From Mesorhizobium wenxiniae (GTDB lineage: Bacteria; Pseudomonadota; Alphaproteobacteria; Rhizobiales; Rhizobiaceae): a DNA stretch of 64,000 nucleotides. Positions 9,295-19,442 of this stretch are shown here, piece by piece. Under the pieces are notes generated by a model that saw only the letters and a program-made list of their open reading frames with translations, had not been told where the DNA came from and made no database searches. The stretch spans positions 323,115 through 387,114 of the forward strand of contig NZ_NPKH01000011.1 in the NCBI RefSeq assembly GCF_002284535.1, read 5' to 3'. Both the position numbers and the translations under genes were made by a program. Every line of letters starts with the position of its first letter. The first letter of the stretch is position 1.

Positions 9295-9349
9295 CTATCA
9301 CAGCGATCATTGGGGCCTTCTGTCGCCTCCGTCCATCCAACATCCCGCC

Positions 9350-9474
9350 TAAAGCGCCGCGTATGACGCGATTCCTGCGACGCGCTTTAAGTCTTTGTTT
9401 ATTATGTATGTCGTTGTCCCAAAACCGCTGCGTACCAAGGGGTCAAGCCCGAGGGCATGCTTTTGGGCGACACT
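9350..9474 (+). repeat. Mesorhizobium-type intergenic repeat, copy A
   Basis: A shared about 100-base element: AAAGCGC...GCGCTTTAAG inverted ends in its left half, then ATGTCGTTGTCCCAAAA and GGGCGACA. Copies B (11372-11475) and C (20070-20173) have the same order. Copy A carries an extra about 26 bases before the last block. It lies between the GGDEF gene and dapE. Confidence 0.75.
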
Positions 9475-9576
9475 AGGCCTGCGGCTATACGGCATGAAAA
9501 CCATAATCTTGGCGGGATGGCTGGCCCTTATGTCTGGCCGTGACAGGCCTTGCGCTTTCGACTATCGCTTTTGCCC

Positions 9577-10776
9577 ATGACGTTGCCGACCGATCCCGCT
9601 GCAAATCTCGCCGCCCTTATCCGCTGCCCCTCGGTGACGCCCATTGAGGGCGGGGCACTGAGCACGCTGGAAAAAATGCTGAAACCACTCGGCTTTTCCA
9701 TCGAGCGCCCGGTGTTTTCGGACGACGGCACGCCCGATATCGAAAATCTCTATGCGCGGCGCTCCGGCAACAGTCCGCACCTGATGTTCGCCGGGCATAC
9801 CGACGTGGTGCCGGTCGGCGACGAGGCCTCATGGACGCATCCGCCTTTCGCCGCGGAGATCGCCAAAGGCGAGATGTTCGGCCGCGGTGCCGTCGACATG
9901 AAGGGCGGCATAGCCTGTTTCATCGCCGCGGTGGCGCGCCATCTCGGTTCGAAAGGCGGCCTGAAAGGCTCGGTCTCGCTGCTGATCACCGGCGACGAAG
10001 AAGGGCCGGCCATCAACGGCACGACAAAGCTGCTCGAATGGGCGGCCGCCAAGGGCGAGAAATGGGATGCGTCTATCGTCGGCGAGCCGACCAATCCCGA
10101 CGCGTTGGGCGACATGATCAAGATCGGCCGGCGCGGCTCCTTGTCCGGCAGCATCACCGTCAACGGCCGCCAGGGCCACGCCGCCTACCCGCAGCTTGCC
10201 GACAATCCGGTGCGCGGGCTGATGACGCTAGTCGAAGCCTTGCTGCACCCCGTCTTCGACAACGGCACCAAGGACTTCCAGCCGACCAATCTGGAGGTGA
10301 CCTCGATCGATGTCGGCAATCCGGCCACCAATGTCATTCCGGCAAAGGCGACGGCCACCTTCAACATCCGCTTCAACGACACATGGACCGCCGAGACCAT
10401 CCAGGCGGAAATCCACAATCGCCTCGACAAGGCGGCGAAGCGCAAGAAATACCGGGCCGGCAAGACGACGCCGGTCGATTACGAGCTTGTCTGGCGCGAC
10501 CGGCCGAGCCACGTCTTCCTCACCCGCGACGACCGTCTGATCGAAGCGCTCAGTGGTTCGGTCAAGGCGGTGATCGGCAGGAAGCCGGCGCTTTCCACCT
10601 CCGGGGGCACCTCCGACGCGCGCTTCATCAAGGACTATTGTCCAGTGGTCGAATTCGGTCTGGTCGGCAAGACCATGCACATGGTCGATGAACGCGTCGC
10701 GCTTGCCGACCTCGAGACGCTGACGCAGATCTATCAACGCTTCATCGAAGACTGGTTCGAGCAAGGCGCATCGTAA
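9577..10776 (+). CDS. dapE: Succinyl-diaminopimelate desuccinylase
   Basis: DapE removes succinate from N-succinyl-LL-diaminopimelate in lysine and peptidoglycan precursor synthesis. This M20-family zinc hydrolase has 399 residues. The metal and catalytic positions are visible: His74 and Asp76 in FAGHTDVVP, Asp107 in VDMKGG, Glu141-Glu142 in TGDEEGP, and His near the C terminus in GKTMHMVDE. The dimerisation lid domain spans about 180-295. The start at 9577 matches the usual family N terminus ([11 protein letters not shown]); an earlier in-frame start adds nine residues of no obvious meaning. Confidence 0.95.
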   Translation: MTLPTDPAANLAALIRCPSVTPIEGGALSTLEKMLKPLGFSIERPVFSDDGTPDIENLYARRSGNSPHLMFAGHTDVVPVGDEASWTHPPFAAEIAKGEMFGRGAVDMKGGIACFIAAVARHLGSKGGLKGSVSLLITGDEEGPAINGTTKLLEWAAAKGEKWDASIVGEPTNPDALGDMIKIGRRGSLSGSITVNGRQGHAAYPQLADNPVRGLMTLVEALLHPVFDNGTKDFQPTNLEVTSIDVGNPATNVIPAKATATFNIRFNDTWTAETIQAEIHNRLDKAAKRKKYRAGKTTPVDYELVWRDRPSHVFLTRDDRLIEALSGSVKAVIGRKPALSTSGGTSDARFIKDYCPVVEFGLVGKTMHMVDERVALADLETLTQIYQRFIEDWFEQGAS

Positions 10777-10778
10777 TC

Positions 10779-11372
10779 ATGCTTTCGTCGGATGAAACCT
10801 ATGCATCGCTGACCGGCGCCTGGCGACTGATGCTCGGCAAGGCCGACGGGCTGCGCCAGCTCGACCTTTCGGCCGACGGTTTCTGGAATTCCTTCTTCGC
10901 CATCGTTGTCGCGGCACCTGCGCTGATCGTCGGCTGGGTCGGCCTTGCCAATGAGATCAGCGATCCGAATGCATTCGCGGGGCGCTTCGGCATGCTGATC
11001 CGGCTGGCGACGGTCGACATCGGCGCCTGGGTGTTGCCGCTCGTCGGCCTTGCCCTGGTCGCGCCGCGCGCCGGCATTGGCGGGCGCTTCGTCCACTATG
11101 TCGTCGCCAGCAACTGGGCGTCTGCGATCATCGCCTGGATAATGCTGCCAGCAGCGCTGATCAGGCTTTTCCTGCCGTCCGCCAACGAGTTTGCCGTACT
11201 GGCGTCGCTGCTTTTGTTTGCGCTGTCGATGATCCTGACGTGGCGGATGACAAACGCCGCCATCGGCAGGGGCGCAGCTGTCGGCAGCGCTGTCTTCGCC
11301 GGCATGTTCGTGGCGTCGCTGGTCGTTCTGTTCGGCCTGGAGGCGCTGCTCGGCATCGGTGCACCGGCTTAA
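10779..11372 (+). CDS. Polytopic membrane protein of unknown function
   Basis: A 197-residue protein with about five hydrophobic segments (roughly 42-60, 75-95, 105-128, 133-150 and 165-190). The N terminus is short and cytoplasmic. I do not recognise the family. The ATG begins two bases after the dapE stop, so it is almost certainly co-transcribed with dapE. The stop codon lies at the boundary of repeat copy B. Confidence 0.75.
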   Translation: MLSSDETYASLTGAWRLMLGKADGLRQLDLSADGFWNSFFAIVVAAPALIVGWVGLANEISDPNAFAGRFGMLIRLATVDIGAWVLPLVGLALVAPRAGIGGRFVHYVVASNWASAIIAWIMLPAALIRLFLPSANEFAVLASLLLFALSMILTWRMTNAAIGRGAAVGSAVFAGMFVASLVVLFGLEALLGIGAPA

Positions 11373-11475
11373 TGCATGTCGCCCGAAAGTGCGCAGCGGT
11401 TTTGGGACAACGACATGCATAAAAACAGGAACTTAAAGCGGGTCGGATGAATCCTTTCAGACGCAACGCGCCTTA
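11372..11475 (-). repeat. Mesorhizobium-type intergenic repeat, copy B
   Basis: Reverse-orientation copy of the element at 9350 and 20070. Read on the minus strand it gives GCGCGTTGCGTCTGAAAGG, CCGCTTTAAGTTC and ATGCATGTCGTTGTCCCAAAA, ending GGGCGACATGCAT. It fills the whole gap between two convergent genes and overlaps both of their stop codons. Confidence 0.8.
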
Positions 11476-12228
11476 GTCGACCTTCGGATAATCCACACCG
11501 ACGAGAAAAAGTCCGTCGGGCGGCGCCACCTGGCCACAGGCGGCACGGTCGCGCGCGTCGAGCGCCGCCTTCAGGTCGGCAACCGTCCAGCCGCCTTCGC
11601 CGACGCGCTTCAGCGAGCCGACCATCGAGCGCACCTGATTGTGCAGGAACGAGCGCGCCGAGGCTCGCACTTCGATCACGTCACCCAGCCGACCGACATC
11701 CAGCCGGTCGAGCGTCCGGACCGGGCTGTCGGCCTGGCACTGGGTCGAGCGAAACGTGGTGAAATCATGCCGCCCCAGCAGCACCTTTGCCGCCTCGTGC
11801 ATAGCCTCGGCGTCGAGCCGCTTCGGCACCCACCAGATCTTGCCCTTGTCGAGTGCCGCCGGCGCGCGTCGGTTGACGATGCGGTAGAGATAGTGGCGGC
11901 CGATCGCCGAGAAACGCGCGTCGAAGCTATCAGGCACGACAGACGCCTTGAGGATGGCGATGCGCGCCTTGGCCGTTTGCAGGTGGGCATTGACGGCATC
12001 GCGCACCTTGTCATCAGGCCATGCCTTGACGAGATCGACATGCGCCACCTGAGCAGTCGCATGGACGCCGGCATCGGTGCGGCCGGCGCTGCGCAGCGAG
12101 ACCTGTTCGCCGCAGAACCTCTCGATCGCCTGCTCGATCGCCTGCTGCACCGAAGGCTGGTCTGCCTGGCGCTGCCAGCCGGCATAGAGGCTGCCGTCAT
12201 ATTCGATGTCGAGGCGAAAACGCGGCAT
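11473..12228 (-). CDS. truA: tRNA pseudouridine(38-40) synthase
   Basis: TruA isomerises uridines 38-40 in the anticodon arm of tRNAs. The 251-residue length is standard. The catalytic aspartate is Asp52 in the GRTDAGVHA motif. [12 protein letters not shown] near the N terminus and [13 protein letters not shown] near the C terminus are also family signatures. It lies 18 bases after the GNAT gene on the same strand, at the end of a def-fmt-GNAT-truA run, a common rhizobial order. Confidence 0.96.
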   Translation of the reverse strand: MPRFRLDIEYDGSLYAGWQRQADQPSVQQAIEQAIERFCGEQVSLRSAGRTDAGVHATAQVAHVDLVKAWPDDKVRDAVNAHLQTAKARIAILKASVVPDSFDARFSAIGRHYLYRIVNRRAPAALDKGKIWWVPKRLDAEAMHEAAKVLLGRHDFTTFRSTQCQADSPVRTLDRLDVGRLGDVIEVRASARSFLHNQVRSMVGSLKRVGEGGWTVADLKAALDARDRAACGQVAPPDGLFLVGVDYPKVD

Positions 12229-12246
12229 TCCTAAGCGGGATTGAGG

Positions 12247-12756
12247 TTAGGCGGCGAGCGCGGAGCTAAAGGCTGAAGCGTAGACCAGTCTGCCGGTCTC
12301 AGGCGCCTCGCCCCAGGCCAGCGCCTGCAACGCTTCGCCCTGGTACTCGCTTTCGAACTTTTCGGCGCGCGCATGGCTGTAGCCGAAGCGGCCATAATAG
12401 GCAGGATCGCCAAGCACTACCGCCAGCGCCTCGCCGGCTTCCTTCAGGCGGATATGCGCCTCGCGGATCAGCGCGCCGCCGATGCCGGTGCCATGGAATG
12501 ACGGCTCGACCGCCAGGGGCGCCAGCGCCACGGCCGAAAAGCTCTTGCCGCCGTTCTGCACGAAAAGCCGCGAAAACAGGATATGGCCGACCACCTGTCC
12601 ATCTTCTTCCGCCACCAGTTCGACGACGGCGTCGCCGCCGCTGACCAGTGCATCGACCAATCCGGCCTCCGCCTGCTGGCCGAATGCGTGTTCCTCGACA
12701 AGGCGAATCGCCTCGCGGTCTCGCGGCGTCGCCGCGCGTATTGACATCATGCTCAT
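12247..12756 (-). CDS. GNAT family N-acetyltransferase
   Basis: A 169-residue GNAT protein. The acetyl-CoA binding motif A is visible as [17 protein letters not shown], followed by [14 protein letters not shown], the pattern of the YhbS-type (COG3153) subgroup. The substrate is unknown. Its ATG overlaps the fmt stop in an ATGA overlap (12753-12756), which fixes the start and implies translational coupling. A longer reading from 12981 would lie inside fmt and is rejected. Confidence 0.86.
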   Translation of the reverse strand: MSMMSIRAATPRDREAIRLVEEHAFGQQAEAGLVDALVSGGDAVVELVAEEDGQVVGHILFSRLFVQNGGKSFSAVALAPLAVEPSFHGTGIGGALIREAHIRLKEAGEALAVVLGDPAYYGRFGYSHARAEKFESEYQGEALQALAWGEAPETGRLVYASAFSSALAA

Positions 12757-13688
12757 GAGAACTTCATTCCTTTTTCGAGCTTGGCCCCGTGCAGAAACTC
12801 CTGCGCGGCAATGGGCCTTCCGCCCGCACGTTGAACTTCGACCAACCTGATCGCGCCTGACCCGCAGGCGACCGTCAGCCGGTCGTCGAGAATTCCTCCC
12901 GGCTCGCCGGCGCCTTGCGAAAGCGTCGAGCGAAGCAGTTTCAGCCGTTCCAGACGGCCGCCGATTTCGGTCTCGCACCATGCGCCGGGAAAGGGCGACA
13001 GGCCGCGAATATGATTGTGGACTTCGCCCGCAGGCCGCGTCCAGTCCATGCGCGTCTCCGCTTTATCGATTTTTTTGGCGTAGGTCACCCCCGCCGTCGC
13101 CTGAGTCGTAAATGTCAGGGCATCCCGTTCCAGCCGTGCCAGCGCTTCCGCCATCAGCGCGGCGCCAATGAGCATCACCCGATCGTGCAGGTCGCCGGCC
13201 GTCATATCGGGTCCGATGGCGCATTTTTCGACCATGGCTACCGGGCCGGTGTCCAGGCCTTCTTCCATCCGCATGACCATCATGCCTGTCTCGGAATCGC
13301 CGGCCATGACGGCGCGCTGGATGGGGGCGGCGCCGCGCCAGCGCGGCAACAGCGACGCGTGACCATTGAGGCAGCCGAGCCGCGGCGCCTCGAGAATGGG
13401 TTTGGGCAACAGCAATCCATAGGCGACGACCACGGCGACATCGGCCCGCAAGGCGCGGAACACCTGCTGCTCGACCTCGCTTTTCAGCGACACCGGCGTG
13501 CGCACCTCGATGCCCAGTTGCTCCGCCTCGCGCTGAACCGGCGACCGCGTCAGTCCCAGCCCGCGGCGACCGGCGGCGCGCGGTGGCTGGGTATAGACGG
13601 CTTCTATCTCATGCCCGGCTTCCGCGATCGCCCGCAGCGTCGGAACGGAAAATTCGGGGGTACCCATGAAGATGACGCGCAGGGGCAT
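12753..13688 (-). CDS. fmt: Methionyl-tRNA formyltransferase
   Basis: Fmt formylates initiator Met-tRNA using 10-formyl-tetrahydrofolate. The 311-residue length is standard. The formyl-THF binding core is visible: Asn108, His110 in [17 protein letters not shown], and Asp146 in GLDTGP. The C-terminal OB-like domain starts near residue 208. It follows def by seven bases, the classic def-fmt pair, and overlaps the GNAT gene. Confidence 0.96.
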   Translation of the reverse strand: MPLRVIFMGTPEFSVPTLRAIAEAGHEIEAVYTQPPRAAGRRGLGLTRSPVQREAEQLGIEVRTPVSLKSEVEQQVFRALRADVAVVVAYGLLLPKPILEAPRLGCLNGHASLLPRWRGAAPIQRAVMAGDSETGMMVMRMEEGLDTGPVAMVEKCAIGPDMTAGDLHDRVMLIGAALMAEALARLERDALTFTTQATAGVTYAKKIDKAETRMDWTRPAGEVHNHIRGLSPFPGAWCETEIGGRLERLKLLRSTLSQGAGEPGGILDDRLTVACGSGAIRLVEVQRAGGRPIAAQEFLHGAKLEKGMKFS

Positions 13689-13695
13689 TTTGAGC

Positions 13696-14238
13696 CTATC
13701 CCACCAACTTGCCCGGCGCCTTGTTGCCTGCCTTGTCCCTGGCGAGCTTCTTGAACTTCTTCACCACCATGTCGCGCTTCAGCTTCGAGATGTGGTCGAT
13801 GAACAGAACGCCGTTGAGATGGTCGATCTCATGCTGCAGGCAGGTCGCCATCAGCCCTTCGGCCTCGATCTCCTGCAGCTTGCCGTCACGATTGAGATAT
13901 TTTACCCGCACGGCGGCGGGGCGCTCGACCTCGGCATAGTAATCCGGAATCGACAGGCAACCCTCCTCGTAGACCGAGCGCTGATCGGCGCTCTCGAGGA
14001 TTTCGGGATTGATGAAGACATGCGGCGCCGGCGTCTCGTCTTCCTTGGCGAGGTCAACCACCAGCATGCGCAGCGGTTCGCCGACCTGGATCGCCGCCAG
14101 ACCGATGCCCGGCGCATCATACATGGTCTCCAGCATGTCGTCGGCCAGTTTGCGCAAAGCGCCATCGACACGCTCGACCGGCTTTGAAACCTGGCGCAGG
14201 ACGGGATCGGGAAGGATGATAAGCGGCTTGATCGACAT
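13696..14238 (-). CDS. def: Peptide deformylase
   Basis: Def removes the N-formyl group from nascent proteins. The 180-residue protein has all three motifs: [10 protein letters not shown] (about 44-53), EGCLS with metal ligand Cys94, and HEIDH with ligands His136 and His140 and catalytic Glu137. It is the first gene of the def-fmt-GNAT-truA run and is divergent from rmuC. Confidence 0.96.
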   Translation of the reverse strand: MSIKPLIILPDPVLRQVSKPVERVDGALRKLADDMLETMYDAPGIGLAAIQVGEPLRMLVVDLAKEDETPAPHVFINPEILESADQRSVYEEGCLSIPDYYAEVERPAAVRVKYLNRDGKLQEIEAEGLMATCLQHEIDHLNGVLFIDHISKLKRDMVVKKFKKLARDKAGNKAPGKLVG

Positions 14239-14331
14239 GGCGTCTCACCTAAGACCTCGAATGAAAAGCGTCAACCGGGGCATTTGCAGCGCTGTTCACG
14301 TTTTGATCTGTCCCGTCAGGCCGAATCATCT

Positions 14332-15618
14332 ATGCTGTCCAATATGAACGAGTTGACCACCATCCTGTCCGAACCGATCGCCCGGCTCGGCGCCACCACG
14401 ATCACGCTCGGCCACGCATTGGCATTCGGCGCGATCCTGTTCCTCGGGCTGTTCGTGGCGCTGGTCGTGGCGCTGTGGCGCTCGGCCAAGGCGCGTGCGG
14501 TGGCTGCCGCCGAAGCCGCCGACCACGCCCGCGACGCCGAGGCGCGGATGGCCGGTATCTTGCAAAGCCAGGCCGAGATGCAGGGCCGCATGGGCGCCAT
14601 CGCCGAAGTGTTCGGGGCGCGGCAGGCCGAACTCACACAGTCGATCGGCCAACGCCTCGACGCGATGACCGGCCGTCTCGGCCAGACCATGACCGAGCAG
14701 ACGAAATCGACGCATGAGAGCCTCGCCAAGCTGCAGGAGCGGCTGGCGGTCATCGATACGGCGCAGGGCAACATCCAGTCGCTCGCCGGCCAGGTCGTTC
14801 AACTTCAGGCGATCCTCTCCAACAAGCAGACGCGCGGCGCCTTCGGCCAGTCGCGCATGGAGGCGATCGTCGCCGACGGCCTGCCGCACGGCGCCTATGA
14901 ATTCCAGGCGACCCTGTCGAACGGAAGCCGGCCCGACTGCCTGGTGAAGATGCCGAATGGGGCGCCCGCACTTGCCATCGACGCCAAGTTTCCGCTGGAA
15001 GCCTGGAATGCCATCCGTGCCGCCGAAGGCGCCGATTTGCAGAAGGTCGCCGCACAAGCGTTCCGGCGCGATATTGAGGTGCATGTCCGCGATATTTCCG
15101 AAAAATACCTGATCCAGGGCGAGACGCAGGACACCGCCTTTATGTTCGTTCCGTCGGAATCGGTATTCGCCGAGATCCACGAGAATTTCGAGGGGATTGT
15201 CCACAAAGCGCACCGCGCCCGAATAGTCATCGTCTCGCCGTCGCTGCTGATGCTGTCGATCCAGGTCATCCAGGCGATCCTCAAGGACGCCCGCATGCGC
15301 GAGCAGGCGCATCTGATCCAGGGCGAAGTCATCCGGCTGATGGAGGATGTCTCGCGCCTCGACGAGCGGGTGCGCAAGCTGCAAAGCCATTTCGGCCAGT
15401 CGGCGAAGGATATCGACGACATCCTCGTCTCGACGTCGAAGGTGACCAAGCGCGGCCAGAAGATCGAGGCGCTGGAGTTCGGCGCGCAGCCGACGGAGGA
15501 AGACGCCGGATCGGCCGGGACGACACATGGGACCGGCGCGAGGGCCGAAGCAGGCGCACGCGTCGCGGACTCCAAGACCGGCCAGCTAAGGCTAAGGGTG
15601 GTCGAAGGCGACGACTGA
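14332..15618 (+). CDS. rmuC: DNA recombination protein RmuC
   Basis: About 428 residues. One N-terminal membrane helix (about 25-48 of the chosen start) is followed by a long coiled-coil region to about 175 (alanine, glutamine and glutamate rich). The RmuC domain follows, with IDAKFPLEAW, VHVRDISEKYLI and FVPSESVFAEI. The domain belongs to the PD-(D/E)XK nuclease-like fold, and RmuC limits recombination at inverted repeats in E. coli. The start is uncertain: ATG at 14332 or 14344, neither with a clear ribosome binding site. Confidence 0.9.
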   Translation: MLSNMNELTTILSEPIARLGATTITLGHALAFGAILFLGLFVALVVALWRSAKARAVAAAEAADHARDAEARMAGILQSQAEMQGRMGAIAEVFGARQAELTQSIGQRLDAMTGRLGQTMTEQTKSTHESLAKLQERLAVIDTAQGNIQSLAGQVVQLQAILSNKQTRGAFGQSRMEAIVADGLPHGAYEFQATLSNGSRPDCLVKMPNGAPALAIDAKFPLEAWNAIRAAEGADLQKVAAQAFRRDIEVHVRDISEKYLIQGETQDTAFMFVPSESVFAEIHENFEGIVHKAHRARIVIVSPSLLMLSIQVIQAILKDARMREQAHLIQGEVIRLMEDVSRLDERVRKLQSHFGQSAKDIDDILVSTSKVTKRGQKIEALEFGAQPTEEDAGSAGTTHGTGARAEAGARVADSKTGQLRLRVVEGDD

Positions 15619-15622
15619 GAGG

Positions 15623-16027
15623 CTACTGCTCCTCCACGATCGTCGTGCCTGCGAATTCCGGCAGCCAGTGCAGCGCCGAGCGGTGCCAGATCTGTTTTCT
15701 CGGGATCAGTTGTTCGCGCTGTCGCGCCGTGCCGACCCTGATGCCGTAGACTTTCGGCCCGTCGCCGACCGACGTGGCATAGAGATGCGAACCGCACTCG
15801 CCGCAAAAAGCCTGGGCGCGCCTGGCACCGCTCGGTGCGGTCTTGATGTAGATCTTCGGCGTGCCCTTGGTGATCCGGTAGTGGTCCTCCGGCGCCGGCA
15901 CGGTCACGCGGAAGGCCGTGCCCGTCAGTTGCTGGCAATCGGTGCAGTGGCAGATACTGGTCTTTTCCGGATCGACTTCCGCCTCGTAAGTGATGGCGCC
16001 GCAATGGCACCCGCCGTCGATCTTCAT
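15623..16027 (-). CDS. GFA (glutathione-dependent formaldehyde-activating) family protein
   Basis: A 134-residue zinc-binding protein of the GFA/CENP-V family. Cysteine pairs occur in GGCHCGAITYE, SICHCTDCQ and FCGECGSHLY, as expected for the two structural and catalytic zinc sites. Most members do not have proven formaldehyde activity, so the function is open. A GGGAGG site is only one base before an upstream ATG (16033) but seven bases before the ATG at 16027, so 16027 is chosen. It is convergent with rmuC, only four bases apart. Confidence 0.87.
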   Translation of the reverse strand: MKIDGGCHCGAITYEAEVDPEKTSICHCTDCQQLTGTAFRVTVPAPEDHYRITKGTPKIYIKTAPSGARRAQAFCGECGSHLYATSVGDGPKVYGIRVGTARQREQLIPRKQIWHRSALHWLPEFAGTTIVEEQ

Positions 16028-16033
16028 TTTCAT

Positions 16034-16631
16034 TCCTCCCAAAATTCGTTCGGCAATGCTTGAGCGAGGTGCGCCCGTTTGGACACATAGTATGTGGCGA
16101 GCGCCGCGTAGATCACTTTCGGGACCCGCCATGCGCCGCCATGGTGTACCGCATCGTTTCATCCGCTGTGAGCCTATCGATCCATGCGCCGAAGCTCCAC
16201 ACGCAGCACAACGCACGAGCCGTCCAGTCGTTCAAAGCGATAGGCCAAAGCCCTAGAGAGTCGGACAGTGGCTTTGAGCGTTCCTTCTCCAAGCGTGAGA
16301 ACAGTCCAGTTGGCCGGGCGCCGCAGGATACGCTTCGCGGGACACTTTCTTTTCCGAAGCGCTCTCCGGCCGCAGAAGTCTCAGCCTTGCCGGAGGTGAA
16401 CTTCTGACCCTGAGCCGTTATCCCGGAGCGCATTCGGGGCCCCATTTGCGACACCCCCTTCACTGATTCACTGCCCGTCTAGTGCGCTGTGAGGTGGGGC
16501 TTAGCAACAACCGCTCAAGGTCGGTCGGTCGTTGTAGGGCTGACGTGTTTTCATCGAGCCAAGCCTGACGCTAGTACCTTGCCGGGAATGAGCTATAATT
16601 CAGATGCTAGTGACTGCCGGGCGCTTGCACA
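16034..16631. other. 598-base intergenic region with no convincing gene
   Basis: I see no gene, tRNA or clear repeat here. Several short ORFs on both strands (up to 116 codons) lack ribosome binding sites and recognisable motifs. The base composition is visibly less GC-rich than the flanking housekeeping genes and resembles that of the adenylate cyclase gene that follows, so the two may have arrived together. Confidence 0.5.
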
Positions 16632-18218
16632 ATGGCTGGACTGGGTGAACAGATTGCGCGTCAGCAGCGCACCATGGGACCGCTCCTGATAGCGGCAGTG
16701 GTCATCGGCCTTATAGGTCTGCCCGTCGCAGCCTGGCTCGACCTGCGAGACCTATCGGAACGGATGCTGCGCACGCAAGCCAGCGAAATCAGCCGGATCA
16801 TCGACGAAATGCGCGGATTCTACGGCAGCGAAGTCGTGGGACGCGTGCTGCAAGCAGACGACGCCGTGACCGCGACGCACAACTACCGGGACGTGCCAGG
16901 CGCGATCCCTATTCCAGCAACCCTCTCGATCGAACTCGGCAAGCGCATCAGCGCTCACGACGGGTCCGTCAAATATCGGTTCGTCTCGGATCTACCTTTC
17001 AAAGGTCGCGACCCCCATCAGCTCGATGCATTCGAGCGGAATGCAATCTTTGCTTTGCGCGCCAACCCGAGGGAGCCGATCATCGAAGTCTCGGGTTCGC
17101 TGTTTGACCGGCACGTCCGCGCCGCAGCCCCGGTTGTAATGGGACAAGTCTGTGTGACCTGCCATAACTCACACCCGGACAGCCCCAAGACGGACTGGAA
17201 GGTTGGGGATGTCCGAGGGATCCAGGAGATATCAGTCAATCAGCCCATCGCTGCGAACGTCCTCGCTTTCAAATATCTGCTCCTATATTTCGGCTTCGCG
17301 GCGGCGGCGGGCCTGACGTTCATTCTCCTGCAGCGTCGTCAGTCCGCCTTGGTTCAGGGCATCAATAAAGAGCTTTCCGAGGCAAACGACTTCCTGGCCG
17401 CGATTTCATTGAAGATCGCCAAATACCTCTCGCCTCAAATTTACAAAAGCATCTTCAGCGGCCAGAAGGACGTCACCATCGCGACCGAGCGCAAGAAGCT
17501 CACGATCTTTTTTTCCGACGTCAAAGATTTCACCGCGATCGTGGAACGGCTGCAGCCCGAGGACCTGACGGTTCTCCTCAACGAGTATTTCACCGAGATG
17601 TCGACGATCGCGCTCAAACACGGCGCCACCGTCGACAAGTTCATCGGCGACGCGCTTCTTGTGTTCTTCGGAGACCCCGAGACGCAAGGCGTCGAGGAAG
17701 ACGCGAGAGCCTGCTTGCGCATGGCTGTCGACATGCAGCGCCGGCTGGAGCAGTTGAACAGGGTGTGGCGTGACCGTGGAGTTGAACGGCCCTTCCAAGC
17801 TCGCATGGGCATCAACACGGGCTATTGCAATGTTGGAAACTTCGGTTCCGATGATCGGATGGACTACACGATCATCGGAGCCGAAGCGAACTTGGCGGCC
17901 CGTCTGCAGTCGATTGCCGAGCCCGGCGGCATCTGCCTCAGCTATGAGACTTACGCGCTCGTCCGCGACCTTGTCCGGGCGCGTCCGTTAGCACCGATTG
18001 CCATGAAGGGGATCAGCCGGGAGGTTGTCCCCTACGAAGTCGAGGGCCTCCTGGGTGAACTGGCCCAGCGCCCTCAGGTCATCAGCGAGCACGCGACCGG
18101 CCTCGACTTGTTCCTCGATGTTGAGGCAATCGACGAGAACGGGGTCGAGCGGGCGAAGAAACGACTTTCGGAGGCGCTCCTGGCCTTAACCATCCGAAGC
18201 AAGCCCGCCGCTTCTTAG
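16632..18218 (+). CDS. Class III adenylate cyclase with periplasmic c-type haem (Tll0287/DUF3365-like) domain
   Basis: A 528-residue protein. Membrane helix 1 is at about 16-36, an extracytoplasmic sensor at 40-210, membrane helix 2 at 213-235 and a cytoplasmic class III cyclase domain at about 285-475. The sensor has the Tll0287-like DUF3365 pattern, including one c-haem motif CVTCH (Cys174, Cys177, His178) followed by a conserved DWKVGDVRG stretch. The cyclase domain keeps metal aspartates 296 and 340, Lys336 and Asp411 of the adenine pocket, and Asn420 and Arg424 of the transition state, so it should make cAMP. A redox or gas-sensing role is inferred. The start has only a weak ribosome binding site. 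Confidence 0.87.
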   Translation: MAGLGEQIARQQRTMGPLLIAAVVIGLIGLPVAAWLDLRDLSERMLRTQASEISRIIDEMRGFYGSEVVGRVLQADDAVTATHNYRDVPGAIPIPATLSIELGKRISAHDGSVKYRFVSDLPFKGRDPHQLDAFERNAIFALRANPREPIIEVSGSLFDRHVRAAAPVVMGQVCVTCHNSHPDSPKTDWKVGDVRGIQEISVNQPIAANVLAFKYLLLYFGFAAAAGLTFILLQRRQSALVQGINKELSEANDFLAAISLKIAKYLSPQIYKSIFSGQKDVTIATERKKLTIFFSDVKDFTAIVERLQPEDLTVLLNEYFTEMSTIALKHGATVDKFIGDALLVFFGDPETQGVEEDARACLRMAVDMQRRLEQLNRVWRDRGVERPFQARMGINTGYCNVGNFGSDDRMDYTIIGAEANLAARLQSIAEPGGICLSYETYALVRDLVRARPLAPIAMKGISREVVPYEVEGLLGELAQRPQVISEHATGLDLFLDVEAIDENGVERAKKRLSEALLALTIRSKPAAS

Positions 18219-18422
18219 GTTTTTGAACGTCTGACCGCATTTGAGACTTCAACGAAGTGATCTCCATGCCGTGTGGATTTACAGAGCACATTGAGTGCTG
18301 CTTCTCCAAACTCAAGCAGTTCCGCCGGGTCGCAACCCGCTTCGAGAAACCCGCCCGCAATTACCGCGCCGTTGTCACTCTCGCGGCTATTGTCTTATGG
18401 TTGCGGTAACTGTCCACACGGC

Positions 18423-19232
18423 CTACTCGACGATCTCGTTCGTCCAGACCTTGAAACCGGCCAGCGTGCCGGGCCCGAAAATATGGGTCAGCGGCACATC
18501 GGCTGCATCGCGGCCGGAGGCGATCAGGATGCGGCCGATGCGCGGCGCGTTGTTGCGCGGATCGAAGGCATGCCAGCGGCCGCCGAGATAGACCTCCATC
18601 CAGGCGGCGAAGTCCATGTCCGACCACGGTTTCGGCAGGCCGATGTCGCTGATGTACCCGGTGCAGTAGCGCGTCGGGATGTTCAAGGCGCGGCAGAAGG
18701 CGACGGCCAGATGGGCGAAGTCGCGGCAGACCCCGCTCTGCTCGCGATAGGCTTCGGCCGCCGTGCGCGTCGGCCGCGCATTGCCGTAATTGAAGATGAT
18801 GTGGTTGTGGACGAAGTCGCAGACCGCCTGCACGCGTGGAATGCCGAGCGGCGTGTGGCCGAACAGCCGCCACGCTTCATTCGCCAGCACGTCGCTCTCG
18901 CAATAGCGGCTGGGCAGCAGGAACAGCAGCGTGTCGGACGGCAGGTCGCGCACCTCGTTCTGCCAGGCCATCAGATCGCCCATCTCGAAAGTGCCGGTAT
19001 CGCGGATCACCGCGTCCGTGCCGAAGCTGAAGCGACCCGGCGGGGCGACAAGACGGTTGCACCAGTTGCCGAAACTGTCCCGGTAGCTCTCGATCGGCAC
19101 CGGTGGGTTCGAGATCAGGAAGTCCGGCCGTTCGAGATCCGACGCGCGGGAATAGTGGACGTTGAGCATCGCGATCAGCGGCGTTTCCTGCGGAAAATCG
19201 AAGCTCATCTCGCAGCCGATATGGATTCGCAT
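18423..19232 (-). CDS. Transglutaminase-like cysteine protease family protein
   Basis: A 269-residue protein with an N-terminal beta-rich domain (about 1-130) and a transglutaminase core (about 140-240). The nucleophile cysteine lies in QSGVCRDFAHLA. At the usual His position the sequence reads DFAAWMEVY, with Ala where many relatives have His-Ala-Trp. GRWHAFDPRNN follows with the Asp. I recall the DF[AS]AW form from a rhizobial subgroup, so this may not mean inactivity. These proteins are putative peptidases or amidases, and no partner gene (for example an alpha-E protein) is adjacent. Confidence 0.83.
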   Translation of the reverse strand: MRIHIGCEMSFDFPQETPLIAMLNVHYSRASDLERPDFLISNPPVPIESYRDSFGNWCNRLVAPPGRFSFGTDAVIRDTGTFEMGDLMAWQNEVRDLPSDTLLFLLPSRYCESDVLANEAWRLFGHTPLGIPRVQAVCDFVHNHIIFNYGNARPTRTAAEAYREQSGVCRDFAHLAVAFCRALNIPTRYCTGYISDIGLPKPWSDMDFAAWMEVYLGGRWHAFDPRNNAPRIGRILIASGRDAADVPLTHIFGPGTLAGFKVWTNEIVE

Positions 19233-19442
19233 TGTCGTCCTGACCGGCCTGCCGGATCATCACCCGGCGAAGGCACGGGCTGTTGCTGCAGTGCAAAAAA
19301 GATCATCGCACGGACCAGCGCGATTTACGAGCGAATTAGGAACGGTTGACGTCAGCCGGCTGGCGCCGACGCAAGATTATGCCTCTTGCGGTCGGGCGTT
19401 TCTCTTGGTTCATTTCGCTCGCCACAATGGAGGAAACGAATC

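Noticed and set aside
16113..16463. 116-codon minus-strand ORF in the intergenic region
   Set aside because: It has no ribosome binding site, motif or coupling to neighbours, so it is listed only as part of an unexplained region.
18376..18422. Possible terminator or repeat after the cyclase gene
   Set aside because: No stem longer than about five pairs and no T-run could be found by eye.
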